Below, piece after piece: positions 6,065 through 12,404 of a stretch of DNA of 12,404 nt. The number at the start of each line of letters is the position of its first letter. The first letter of the stretch is position 1. The notes under the pieces were generated by a model that was given only the letters and a program-made list of their open reading frames with translations, had not been told where the DNA came from and ran no database searches. The stretch is taken from assembly GCA_002708205.1 (NCBI GenBank), contig PAMR01000075.1, forward strand, positions 1-12,404. The letters are read 5' to 3'. The DNA comes from Gammaproteobacteria bacterium (GTDB lineage: Bacteria > Pseudomonadota > Gammaproteobacteria > Pseudomonadales > Azotimanducaceae). The position numbers and the translations under genes are program-made.

Positions 6065-8269
6065 CTAAGGTACACGCTCATATCCGGTTAATGCATTGTC
6101 ACTTTGAATGACAACCTGACCACGTGTTAATATCAGATTAACTACTGACGATGCTGGTTGCCCAGTATCAATTACGCGTCGAATCAACCATCCTCCCGAT
6201 TCGCCCGACCTATCAAACACAAACAACCCGGCATTGGTTGGCCAAATCAACTCGTCATCGAACCAGCGAGCAGCCCCTTTGCCGGTGGGAAATTGCTCGA
6301 TCGTCGCAAGTTGATTGAATTGAAGTGGAAATCGAGTCTTCGTCACGCCTCGGTATAAGTCAATTGTTTTAAGTTGTTTTCCGCACAGGATAACTTCATC
6401 GTTTGAAATACCCGTTACCTGTGTCGTCTCATCGACGATTTCATTGTCCCGCATCCAGAGAATCCTGCCTGTAAGACATTGCAAACAAAACACAATGTCC
6501 GAATCACCTGGCGCAATTACTGCCAATTCAGATTCCAGCTGCCCAGTCGTCAATCTGCGTTTGGATTGCTCTCTCTGGGAATCATGTGGGTATGTCGTTA
6601 TCCAGTCGATGTCACCTGTGGTGCGTGAGACTCTCGATACAATTCCCAGATTCGTACAGATCAATACTCCATCGGCAGATGGTCGCAACCATGGCTGATT
6701 GATCTCATTATGGCGTCCGGACATACGCGCATTGACACTACCAATTTGAGTAATCCACTTCTGCTGACCATTATCTATGTCGTAACAGGCCGCAAATATA
6801 TCCGACCTCACCGTTCCGTTTTTACGAAGGACAGTGAATACGTCGCCGTCAACTAAGAGAGGATTGCCATCAAAACACCATTCGCTTGATGGCGGACGCA
6901 CAGGGAATCCAGGCAGCAACAATCCTTCTGATTCCAAATCTAGTGCAATGATTACAGAACCAGGTGCAGTCGCCGTATCACGACCACGACGATAACTCGC
7001 AACAGGGCTTCCTTGTCTCGCGACAAGCACTCCATCGTCGATCGACACTGTCGGATGCATAACGCCGGAATATGGTTCACTGTCCTCGAATTCTTCTGCA
7101 GCAGTTGGGACTTGAGCAATCAGGTAATTCGGGCTCCATATCCCCTTACCCGTGCGGATATCACTTGCGTAGATGCCACGTAAGTCATTGAACAGGATTA
7201 ATTCATCCGTCCTAACTCGTGCTGATACCGGCTCGATGACGACCCCCGTACTTGCTGTCCTCTCCCAGGGAATGTCGTCCAGGATCCATGCCGGTGTGAG
7301 CCTAAAGTCAAATTGCATACGTATGTGATCAGCGTCGCGTAATGCCTCACGCTTAGTAACGCGACTCATCAGCAAGTCCAAGAGATTGCCTTGCTCTCCA
7401 TATACGTCACCCGGTAAATCAAGTTGATCACGAAACCGTAGAAGATGTCTTCGAGCAACTTCCAGACGACCGGAGTACACTTCACATAACACAAGCCGTT
7501 TGATGACTTCTGAAATCCCAATAGATCCACGATTCACGGTTAAGTGAGAATATTGCACCGGTGGTCCGGTGGTCGTGGTACTTTGTCCGACTGTATCTTC
7601 CTGAGAAACCGCAGCTTGATCCGGTAAATCTTGATGGACTAGGTAATGCGGAATTCCCTTGTTGTTCACTTCTGGAATCAATGACAACCAAGCTTCACGG
7701 GCCAAATCAAAATCCCCATCCGCAAATGCCAAGTCACCGAGTAATAATGCAGCACGGCCGGCATAACTGGACTGTGGCCATTCACGCAGTAGGCGTCGCA
7801 GTAAGCCTGAATTTTTTGACTCGGTCGCTTCTTCTATCAATTCAACTGCAAGCGGATCCACTTGATTTCGATACGCTTGTAATTCTGACTCCCCGAGAAC
7901 GGAAATAACCTGCTGGCATAATATGCGGAGACTTACATATCGATGGAATCCAGCAGATGCTCTTGGTGAGGGAACGTAAATCACCTTACCGTGATCCGAT
8001 TCCATTATTCTCAATACTGTTTGCAGTGCCTCGGATGGCTGCTGCTCCGCCAATTGAATCACACGTTGCAGTAAGACTCTGTCGTTCTGAGTTGCGGTGG
8101 GTAACTCCGCCGTTGCAAGTGATGGTGGCACTGCAACTTCAATCGGGGGCTGTGACAACGCTCGATTTATTGGGGAGAAGAAGAACAATAACGAAAGAAC
8201 TCGTATACCCAACCAACGTAGGGCATTTGGACACTCTGACCGCTGCATCCGCCGATCAATCACTGTCAC
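6065..8269 (-). CDS. Exported TPR/PQQ-like beta-propeller protein
   Basis: This 734-residue protein has an N-terminal signal sequence (hydrophobic core about residues 19-33, likely cleavage after RALSQ near residue 40). A helical, TPR-like region covers about 65-310, with YRNQVDPLAVELIEEA (133-148) and SSYAGRAALLLGDLAFADGDFDLAREAW (167-194). This layout is familiar from large planctomycete families. A beta-propeller follows from about 340 to the end, with PQQ/WD-like blade motifs: DIRTGKGIW (370-378), DIDNGQQKW (497-505), RTTGDIDW (549-556) and CLTGRILW (598-605). No catalytic residue set of a quinoprotein dehydrogenase was found, so it is probably a non-enzymatic envelope scaffold or binding protein. 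The start is GTG and overlaps the stop of the 85-residue gene by 4 bases, so the two are probably translationally coupled. Confidence 0.85.
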   Translation of the reverse strand: MTVIDRRMQRSECPNALRWLGIRVLSLLFFFSPINRALSQPPIEVAVPPSLATAELPTATQNDRVLLQRVIQLAEQQPSEALQTVLRIMESDHGKVIYVPSPRASAGFHRYVSLRILCQQVISVLGESELQAYRNQVDPLAVELIEEATESKNSGLLRRLLREWPQSSYAGRAALLLGDLAFADGDFDLAREAWLSLIPEVNNKGIPHYLVHQDLPDQAAVSQEDTVGQSTTTTGPPVQYSHLTVNRGSIGISEVIKRLVLCEVYSGRLEVARRHLLRFRDQLDLPGDVYGEQGNLLDLLMSRVTKREALRDADHIRMQFDFRLTPAWILDDIPWERTASTGVVIEPVSARVRTDELILFNDLRGIYASDIRTGKGIWSPNYLIAQVPTAAEEFEDSEPYSGVMHPTVSIDDGVLVARQGSPVASYRRGRDTATAPGSVIIALDLESEGLLLPGFPVRPPSSEWCFDGNPLLVDGDVFTVLRKNGTVRSDIFAACYDIDNGQQKWITQIGSVNARMSGRHNEINQPWLRPSADGVLICTNLGIVSRVSRTTGDIDWITTYPHDSQREQSKRRLTTGQLESELAVIAPGDSDIVFCLQCLTGRILWMRDNEIVDETTQVTGISNDEVILCGKQLKTIDLYRGVTKTRFPLQFNQLATIEQFPTGKGAARWFDDELIWPTNAGLFVFDRSGESGGWLIRRVIDTGQPASSVVNLILTRGQVVIQSDNALTGYERVP

Positions 8270-8523
8270 TGTGAATAGCCTTCTAGAATTCGCCCTAAAT
8301 AGAAAGCTCCTACGCCAAATAGCGCCATGACGAGCATCTGGGCAACATTAAAACCCATCACATCACCGCCACTTCTCGTTAATCCTCCGGATAACTCCAT
8401 GAGAATAGCAATCGGTAGTATGATCATGCCAAAGAGCTGCAGTAGCTTTCCAAGTTGCTGCATGGGAATCCTATTCCAAATTCGTCGGAGCAAACGGGCG
8501 GAGTCGGCGTTTTGTACGCTCAT
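8266..8523 (-). CDS. Small two-TM membrane protein, unknown function
   Basis: The 85-residue product has a basic N-terminal tail (RLLRRIWNR) followed by two hydrophobic segments, about residues 24-43 (LGKLLQLFGMIILPIAILM) and 56-78 (MGFNVAQMLVMALFGVGAFYLG). They are joined by a short Gly-rich loop (SGGLTRSGGD). It ends EGYSQ with the TGA overlapping the GTG of the PQQ/TPR gene (GTGA), which argues that it is a real, coupled gene. No catalytic motif is visible. Its role may be to anchor or assist the large exported protein, but that is only positional inference. The family is not recognised by name. Confidence 0.7.
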   Translation of the reverse strand: MSVQNADSARLLRRIWNRIPMQQLGKLLQLFGMIILPIAILMELSGGLTRSGGDVMGFNVAQMLVMALFGVGAFYLGRILEGYSQ

Positions 8524-8619
8524 CCACCATTGGCACTATTATGATTTGCCGCTTGTGATGAGAAAAGGACAAATACTCTGCCGATGCTACTCAATCGCCA
8601 CCGTAGGTTAGATTGTCGG

Positions 8620-8895
8620 CTACTGTGAATCAGACTCTGAATCGAAATCCACTGTTTTTTGCTTCCGACCCTTGCGGTGCAGGATGACAAAGTAGGTACC
8701 AATGCTGCCAAGCAACAAGAATGGCGTACCCATCATGAATACGATACTCCAGAAGTAGCCTTTAACTAAATTCAGGTTATTGCCGTTGGCTATTCCGTCT
8801 TTGCAGTTGGGGCAGGCATCGGCAATCGACATGCAAAACAGCAGTGCTGCTACAAAAGCCGTTGATCTGATTAATGACTGAGTGACTCGATTCAT
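8620..8895 (-). CDS. Small membrane protein with CPNC motif, in oxidase assembly cluster
   Basis: The chosen ATG at 8895 gives 91 residues; the frame is open to 9072, but the extra residues lack coding character and overlap the DUF420 gene. GGGAAG lies about 5 bases upstream of this ATG. Residues 1-26 are a signal or first membrane segment (STAFVAALLFCMSIADA). Next is a CPNCKDGIANGNNLN stretch with Cys28 and Cys31, then a TM segment at about 46-73 (GYFWSIVFMMGTPFLLLGSIGTY) and a basic-then-acidic cytoplasmic tail. The CxxC should lie just outside the membrane. It could bind copper or take part in thiol exchange with the neighbouring SCO protein; this is inference from motif and neighbours. 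Confidence 0.75.
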   Translation of the reverse strand: MNRVTQSLIRSTAFVAALLFCMSIADACPNCKDGIANGNNLNLVKGYFWSIVFMMGTPFLLLGSIGTYFVILHRKGRKQKTVDFDSESDSQ

Positions 8896-8963
8896 CTGTC
8901 TTCCCGTGTCAGCGTTACGTTGATCTTTGTAGTGTATGCCATCGTCTATTTGGCGTCTATTGG

Positions 8964-9431
8964 TTATGAGCCTGGTAGGACGTCCGGTGCATAAAGTAGA
9001 TAGAGGATGATGTAGACAATCACGCCTGTCACTGAAACGTACAACCAAATAGGAAATGTGATGCGGGCCCACTTCCTGTGTCGTTCACGATTGTCCTTGA
9101 GACCGTGACGAATTGTACCAATTGCCAAAATCGGCACGCTAATCGCCAAAATAATGTGTGAAAACAAAATAAAGTAGTACGGGTAACGCACCGCGTTTGG
9201 AGTATCCTCTCGCAAACGGACAGGCTCACCACCGGTTACAACGATATGATAATAGAGGTAACTCATCAGAAACAATGTGGATACGACGAAACTCGCCAAC
9301 ATCACATTTTTGTGAGCCTGCTCTCGGCCCTTCTTTATCAATATCCATCCGGTGACGAGTAGTACGGTTGCTAGCGCATTGAGTGATGCATTCAAGTGTG
9401 GGTAAATCACACCTAAAACGAGAGAGTCCAT
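8964..9431 (-). CDS. DUF420 membrane protein, cytochrome oxidase-associated
   Basis: This is a 155-residue polytopic protein with four to five hydrophobic segments. DUF420 features are PHLNASLNALATVLL near the start, a central SYLYYHIVV, the segment PYYFILFSHIILAISVPILAIG, and the C-terminal RHRKWARITFPIWLYVSVTGVIVY. His residues at 12, 40, 62, 92 and 118 sit at membrane edges. DUF420 proteins (YozB/CtaM type) are tied to heme-copper oxidase function and are commonly next to SCO or cox genes. Here the gene follows the SCO gene by about 40 bases. ATG at 9431 puts the PHLNA motif at the usual place; an in-frame GTG at 9458 with a weak GGAA upstream is the alternative. Confidence 0.88.
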   Translation of the reverse strand: MDSLVLGVIYPHLNASLNALATVLLVTGWILIKKGREQAHKNVMLASFVVSTLFLMSYLYYHIVVTGGEPVRLREDTPNAVRYPYYFILFSHIILAISVPILAIGTIRHGLKDNRERHRKWARITFPIWLYVSVTGVIVYIILYLLYAPDVLPGS

Positions 9432-9473
9432 GAAGTTGCTAATCGAAAACGGTATCACTTTATATATTCCGAG

Positions 9474-10304
9474 TTATTCTGCTGTATCCGATTCCGTTTC
9501 TTCCGAAGCTTCCGGGGTGTCCGATATAGCAGCCGCGTCTGAATCCGCACCGGATGACTCGTCAGGTGAGTCGTCAGATTCAGGGGCGACGATGATGGTG
9601 TTTTCAAGATTCTCGTGGAGTTGCTCGCGTTTATCGATGTATTCCTGCAGCTCTTCCGTTTCACTTGAAAGCTCTGACGTTAGTTCCTTTAGTGCTATCA
9701 GCTCAGAATCATCATCCCAACTGAATTGCCCCCGCACATTTCCCCATTTGTCTACAACAGCAAGTTTTGATGAATGTGTTTGCGGTCCGACTGCCATTTG
9801 AAACTTCTCGCTGCCAATTCGCCGAATATACTCATACTCCCCTGTCAGGAACATCCAGTTCTTTACATCCGATGTGAAGTTATCCGCGTACTCTCTCAGT
9901 CGTTCCGTCGTGTCATTTTCCGGATCCACGGTAATACAAACAAACTGAATGCCATCTTTTGCCAGTGACCGATAAAGCGTTCCAATCGTTTGGTTTTGCT
10001 GACGGCATGATGAAGGACATGAGGCAAAAAAGAAACTGGTAACCCATACCTTCCCTCTCAATTCACTGGAATCAAAACCGTCATTCGTACGCCTTACCAA
10101 TGAGAAGTCTTCAACCCACTTTGTGTCTTGTGCAGTCTCCATCTCCTTCAATGCATCTGCTGCGTCTTCATCTGATGCAAGATTGTATGAGACTTTATTT
10201 AGCTGGATATCATCACCGGTGGTTGAGCGTGTGGCCATATACATCATGTATCCACCACCAAACAACAATGCCAGTGCAAGAAAGAAAACGGCCGCTTTAC
10301 TCAC
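9474..10304 (-). CDS. SCO1/SenC-family copper chaperone with extended acidic C-terminus
   Basis: The 276-residue protein starts at a GTG preceded by AAGAAAG. Residues 5-24 form one membrane anchor. The thioredoxin-like SCO domain covers about 62-205: FSLVRRTNDGFDSSELRGKVW, the copper site CPSSC (Cys96 and Cys100), CITVDPENDT, and His177 in QTHSSKLAVVDKWG. All three copper ligands are present. SCO proteins load copper into the CuA site of cytochrome c oxidase subunit II. From about 200 the protein extends beyond the usual end with a charged helical stretch (ELTSELSSETEELQEYIDKREQLHENL) that looks coiled coil, then about 35 residues very rich in Asp, Glu and Ser. It lies between the ABC permease and DUF420 on one strand. 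Confidence 0.95.
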   Translation of the reverse strand: MSKAAVFFLALALLFGGGYMMYMATRSTTGDDIQLNKVSYNLASDEDAADALKEMETAQDTKWVEDFSLVRRTNDGFDSSELRGKVWVTSFFFASCPSSCRQQNQTIGTLYRSLAKDGIQFVCITVDPENDTTERLREYADNFTSDVKNWMFLTGEYEYIRRIGSEKFQMAVGPQTHSSKLAVVDKWGNVRGQFSWDDDSELIALKELTSELSSETEELQEYIDKREQLHENLENTIIVAPESDDSPDESSGADSDAAAISDTPEASEETESDTAE

Positions 10305-10316
10305 AATTCAACTTTC

Positions 10317-10376
10317 TTATTCAAAAAACTCTAATTCTGTTTCGGTCACACCGTCGTGATCAGAATCTCGGATCAC
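10317..10376 (-). other. Possible 19-codon leader ORF before the SCO gene
   Basis: A GTG-started frame encodes MIRDSDHDGVTETELEFFE and stops 12 bases before the SCO start codon. DSDHDG resembles the start of an EF-hand-like calcium loop, but position 12 is Leu. Half of the frame is formed by the inverted repeat described at 10354-10378, so the apparent coding character may be accidental. Confidence 0.2.
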
Positions 10377-10378
10377 GA
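10354..10378. promoter_or_regulatory. Perfect 8-bp dyad between ABC permease and SCO genes
   Basis: TCGTGATC (10354-10361) and GATCACGA (10371-10378) are exact reverse complements separated by 9 bases. They lie in the 86-base gap between the permease stop and the SCO start. No U-rich run follows on the minus strand, so an intrinsic terminator is unlikely. An operator for a dimeric regulator or an mRNA processing hairpin fits better. No -35/-10 pair stands out nearby. Confidence 0.4.
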
Positions 10379-10390
10379 TTACCAACCTTG

Positions 10391-11200
10391 TTATGCAGGT
10401 TGTCTTACAACTCTACATGCAATTAAAAACATGACAGCACAAAACGACAAGGTGATAAACCACGATGTATCGAGATCCGGTTGCCAAAATTTTTCAGCTT
10501 GCTGGGATTCGTACATAACTTGTCGAACCAGCGACACGACATAGGTCAGCGGATCAAACTTCATTAACCAGTGGATCATCATTTGACCGACCGACGACTG
10601 AGCGGTTAATTCCGGGATTGGGAAAAATGCGCCAGATAGCAGCCACATCGGCATAAGTAAGAGATTCATAATGGCGTGAAACCCATGGACGTTATCCAAT
10701 TTCCAAGCCAGCACAAACCCAAGGCAAGTTAATCCAAACGCACCGGCAACGAATATGCCAAACAGATGCAGCACTGCAACGAGATTCCACTGCATTGGCA
10801 AAGCGATTGCAATTAATAGCATTAAGACTGCCTGCAATACCGCAATGACAGTCCCACCGATGACCTTTCCCAGTACAATGCTCCAGCGGGGTACGGGTGA
10901 GACCAAGACTCCCTGCAAAAAACCCTCGCTTCTATCTTCAATCACTGAAATCGTCGCGAATATCGCAGTGAACATCAGAACCAATACAAGTGTGCCGGGA
11001 AAATAATATTGCAAGAAGTTCTCATCCTGAGTTTCGCCGGATGGCGACACCGAAAAACTCTCTTCCAACCCCAGTCCAAACAGCAGCCACATGACGAGCG
11101 GAGTTCCGATCGCACCAATCACACGATTCGGTTGTCGAAAAAATCTAATCAACTCGCGTCTAGCAAGACTCGATGATGCACTCACAGCGACGTTGTTCAT
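10391..11200 (-). CDS. ABC-2 type transporter permease
   Basis: This 269-residue integral membrane protein has six predicted segments (about 27-44, 66-86, 112-134, 141-163, 174-194, 247-263). It carries the ABC-2 features: N-terminal amphipathic RRELIRFFRQPNRV, the YYFPGTLVLVLMF segment, the cytoplasmic EDRSEGFLQGVLVSPVPRWSIVLGK loop that contacts the ATPase, and LSGAFFPIPEL before the last loop, with FDPLTYVVSLVRQVMY. The ATG overlaps the ATPase stop by 4 bases (ATGA) and has a strong GGAGG site, so the two subunits are co-translated. Lying upstream of SCO and DUF420, it may export a factor needed for oxidase assembly, comparable in position to NosFY- or CcmAB-type systems. The substrate cannot be read from the sequence. 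Confidence 0.92.
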   Translation of the reverse strand: MNNVAVSASSSLARRELIRFFRQPNRVIGAIGTPLVMWLLFGLGLEESFSVSPSGETQDENFLQYYFPGTLVLVLMFTAIFATISVIEDRSEGFLQGVLVSPVPRWSIVLGKVIGGTVIAVLQAVLMLLIAIALPMQWNLVAVLHLFGIFVAGAFGLTCLGFVLAWKLDNVHGFHAIMNLLLMPMWLLSGAFFPIPELTAQSSVGQMMIHWLMKFDPLTYVVSLVRQVMYESQQAEKFWQPDLDTSWFITLSFCAVMFLIACRVVRQPA

Positions 11201-12171
11201 TGCACCACCTCCACATCATGCCAAAACTGATGACCCGTATGATGAATGAACACATCTTCCAGCGTCGGACGTCCCACACTGATGTTGTCCACCTGACCGG
11301 AAAGTGATTGCATGACGTCAGATAGTAACTCGGCTGAAACCGTCTCCTCTAGTCGTACAATGCCATCTAATTGACGTGATGCAAGTTGCCAATTGGTTTG
11401 TAATTGATCGATTACTTCACTTGGGTTGTCACATTGAATGGAAACAACATCACTTCCCAGTTCAGCACGTAAGGTATTCGGTTCACCAAGTGCTACCAGA
11501 TTGCCTTCGTGGAGAATTCCAACACGATCAGACCGATCTGCCTCTTCCAGCAGATGTGTCGTCATTAAGACGGTTGTTCCCAGTTCGGACTGAAGCAATC
11601 TCAAGTAACTCCACAAGTCACTTCGTGCTGCGGGATCCAATCCGGTGGATGGTTCGTCAAGTAACAAGATCGATGGATTGTGAAGCATGCACTTTGCTAA
11701 TTCGACACGTCGGCTAAGACCACCAGATAATGTTTCGACTCGGTCATGCAACCTGTCATCAATGCCCAGACGTCGAGTCGCTTCGTCGATTCTCTCTGCT
11801 GTCACCGACTTTCCTAGGCCATACATGGCAGCCTGATGCCTCAGGTTCTCCAGAACAGTGAGTTTTCGATCCAGGCTGGGACTTTGAAAAACGACACCCA
11901 ATAATCTGCGAATTGCATGCGCATCGTCGGCAAGGTCATTTTCCATGACCGACACACTACCTGTTTGTAGCGATGCCAACGTAGAGAGCAAACGAAAGAG
12001 CGTGGTCTTTCCACTACCGTTCGGACCTAACAGACAGAATATTTCACCTGAGAGAATCTCAAGAGACAATTCGCACAGCGCCTGCCGATCGCCGTATGCA
12101 TACGCAAGTGACTCGATCTTTACAGCGATATTAGAAGGTGAGTCGCTACTCATAGCATCCCCGCCCATCAC
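11197..12171 (-). CDS. ABC transporter ATP-binding protein
   Basis: The frame has 324 residues from a GTG at 12171. An ATG at 12153 (MSSDSPSNIAV) is an alternative start and removes six residues. In the longer numbering the motifs are complete: Walker A GPNGSGKTT (49-57), Q-loop Gln96 (VVFQSP), signature LSGGLSRR (148-155), Walker B ILLLDEP (168-174), D-loop STGLD and H-loop His206. After the nucleotide-binding domain, about 90 residues resemble the C-terminal domain of DrrA/NodI-type exporters, ending with RPTLEDVFIHHTGHQFW. It powers the adjacent ABC-2 permease as a dimer. Only three bases separate it from the stop of the upstream gene (12175), so all are likely on one transcript. Confidence 0.95.
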   Translation of the reverse strand: MMGGDAMSSDSPSNIAVKIESLAYAYGDRQALCELSLEILSGEIFCLLGPNGSGKTTLFRLLSTLASLQTGSVSVMENDLADDAHAIRRLLGVVFQSPSLDRKLTVLENLRHQAAMYGLGKSVTAERIDEATRRLGIDDRLHDRVETLSGGLSRRVELAKCMLHNPSILLLDEPSTGLDPAARSDLWSYLRLLQSELGTTVLMTTHLLEEADRSDRVGILHEGNLVALGEPNTLRAELGSDVVSIQCDNPSEVIDQLQTNWQLASRQLDGIVRLEETVSAELLSDVMQSLSGQVDNISVGRPTLEDVFIHHTGHQFWHDVEVVQ

Positions 12172-12174
12172 CTT

Positions 12175-12404
12175 CTAGTGATTTGCATCACCTTCCACAT
12201 CGTGAGATTCCGTTCCGTGAGATTCATCATGCGTCGTTGCATGATCATCAGATTCTGGTTTTGTGGGCAATGCAGCGTGGTCAAGACGTTCTCTCGTATA
12301 GTGATTCGTACGATTTCCGACATCTGGTATCAGCATCAATACAAGGAATAAGCTCATTACACTTGCCGGAATCGTCAACACCCACTTCCAGTTGGTTTCC
12401 CACT
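12175..12404 (-). CDS. Probable cytochrome c oxidase subunit IV-like protein, C-terminal fragment
   Basis: The frame is open through the right window edge, so only the last 75 residues are seen. They begin WETNWKWVLTIPASVMSLFLVLMLIPDVGNR: one membrane segment preceded by an aromatic-rich interface. After it comes a hydrophilic tail rich in His, Asp and Glu (HATTHDESHGTESHDVEGDANH). The last-helix pattern recalls the prokaryotic COX4 (COX4_pro) family, whose members often carry His-rich tails and lie in cox operons. SCO, DUF420 and the ABC pair downstream fit that. The fragment is too short to be sure; the last helix of an unrelated permease is the main alternative. Confidence 0.45.
   Translation of the reverse strand, partial: WETNWKWVLTIPASVMSLFLVLMLIPDVGNRTNHYTRERLDHAALPTKPESDDHATTHDESHGTESHDVEGDANH

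Noticed and set aside
8520..8711. A 63-codon minus-strand frame whose TGA overlaps the ATG of the 85-residue membrane protein gene
   Set aside because: It overlaps the 3' end of the CPNC gene in another frame, and its sequence is Ser/Arg-rich without domain or membrane character. The ATGA overlap is probably coincidental.
8896..9072. N-terminal extension of the CPNC protein frame to 9072
   Set aside because: The extra 59 residues have no signal or domain pattern and overlap the DUF420 gene by over 100 bases. The internal ATG at 8895 has a good ribosome site followed by a signal sequence.
9430..9801. Plus-strand 123-codon Ser-rich frame
   Set aside because: It is the antisense of the acidic, Ser/Asp/Glu-rich end of the SCO gene; the low-complexity composition keeps the opposite strand open.

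Overview
The window looks like two unrelated bacterial segments joined near position 4297. The left block (1 to about 4296) reads as a gammaproteobacterium-type chromosome. It has a tRNA-Leu gene with an encoded CCA end directly upstream of tig (trigger factor) and clpP, and a periplasmic glutaredoxin-like protein with an N-terminal DUF4124 domain. The right block (about 4297 to 12404) has the look of a planctomycete or a relative: a PQQ/TPR-type secreted protein with the 'YRNQVDPLA' segment, a MoxR-DUF58 pair, and a minus-strand run of cytochrome oxidase assembly genes. The taxonomic assignments are inference from gene content, not from a search.

Left block. A 5'-truncated response-regulator/class III cyclase gene on the plus strand (1-863) carries an in-frame TAA, a frameshift at a T run, and loss of one catalytic metal-binding Asp, so it is called a pseudogene. 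Convergent to it on the minus strand are a small NTF2/SnoaL-like protein (891-1307) and a secreted thioredoxin-fold protein with a CEAC motif (1341-1805). After a roughly 360-base gap come tRNA-Leu(TAG), tig and clpP on the plus strand. This is the usual tig-clpP start of the proteostasis cluster, but clpX and lon are missing because the segment ends inside the last codons of clpP.

Junction. clpP is homologous to its family up to Val204 (position 4296). From the other side, a minus-strand DUF58 gene is homologous down to about 4299. Both genes lose their C-termini within a few bases of the same point and run on into each other's antisense. The simplest reading is a chimeric assembly; a genuine rearrangement is possible.

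Right block, read on the minus strand from right to left: the C-terminus of a probable cytochrome c oxidase subunit IV-like protein with a His-rich tail; an ABC transporter ATPase and its ABC-2 permease, overlapping by 4 bases; a SCO1/SenC copper chaperone with an unusual coiled, acidic C-terminal extension; a DUF420 membrane protein; a 91-residue membrane protein with a CPNC motif; an 85-residue membrane protein; a 734-residue exported TPR/PQQ beta-propeller protein; a MoxR AAA+ ATPase; and the truncated DUF58 protein. Genes are tightly packed and co-directional, so one long transcript is plausible. The right half is best explained as a copper/heme-copper oxidase maturation module followed by a MoxR-DUF58 module. 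No CRISPR array, insertion sequence, phage gene or rRNA was seen.
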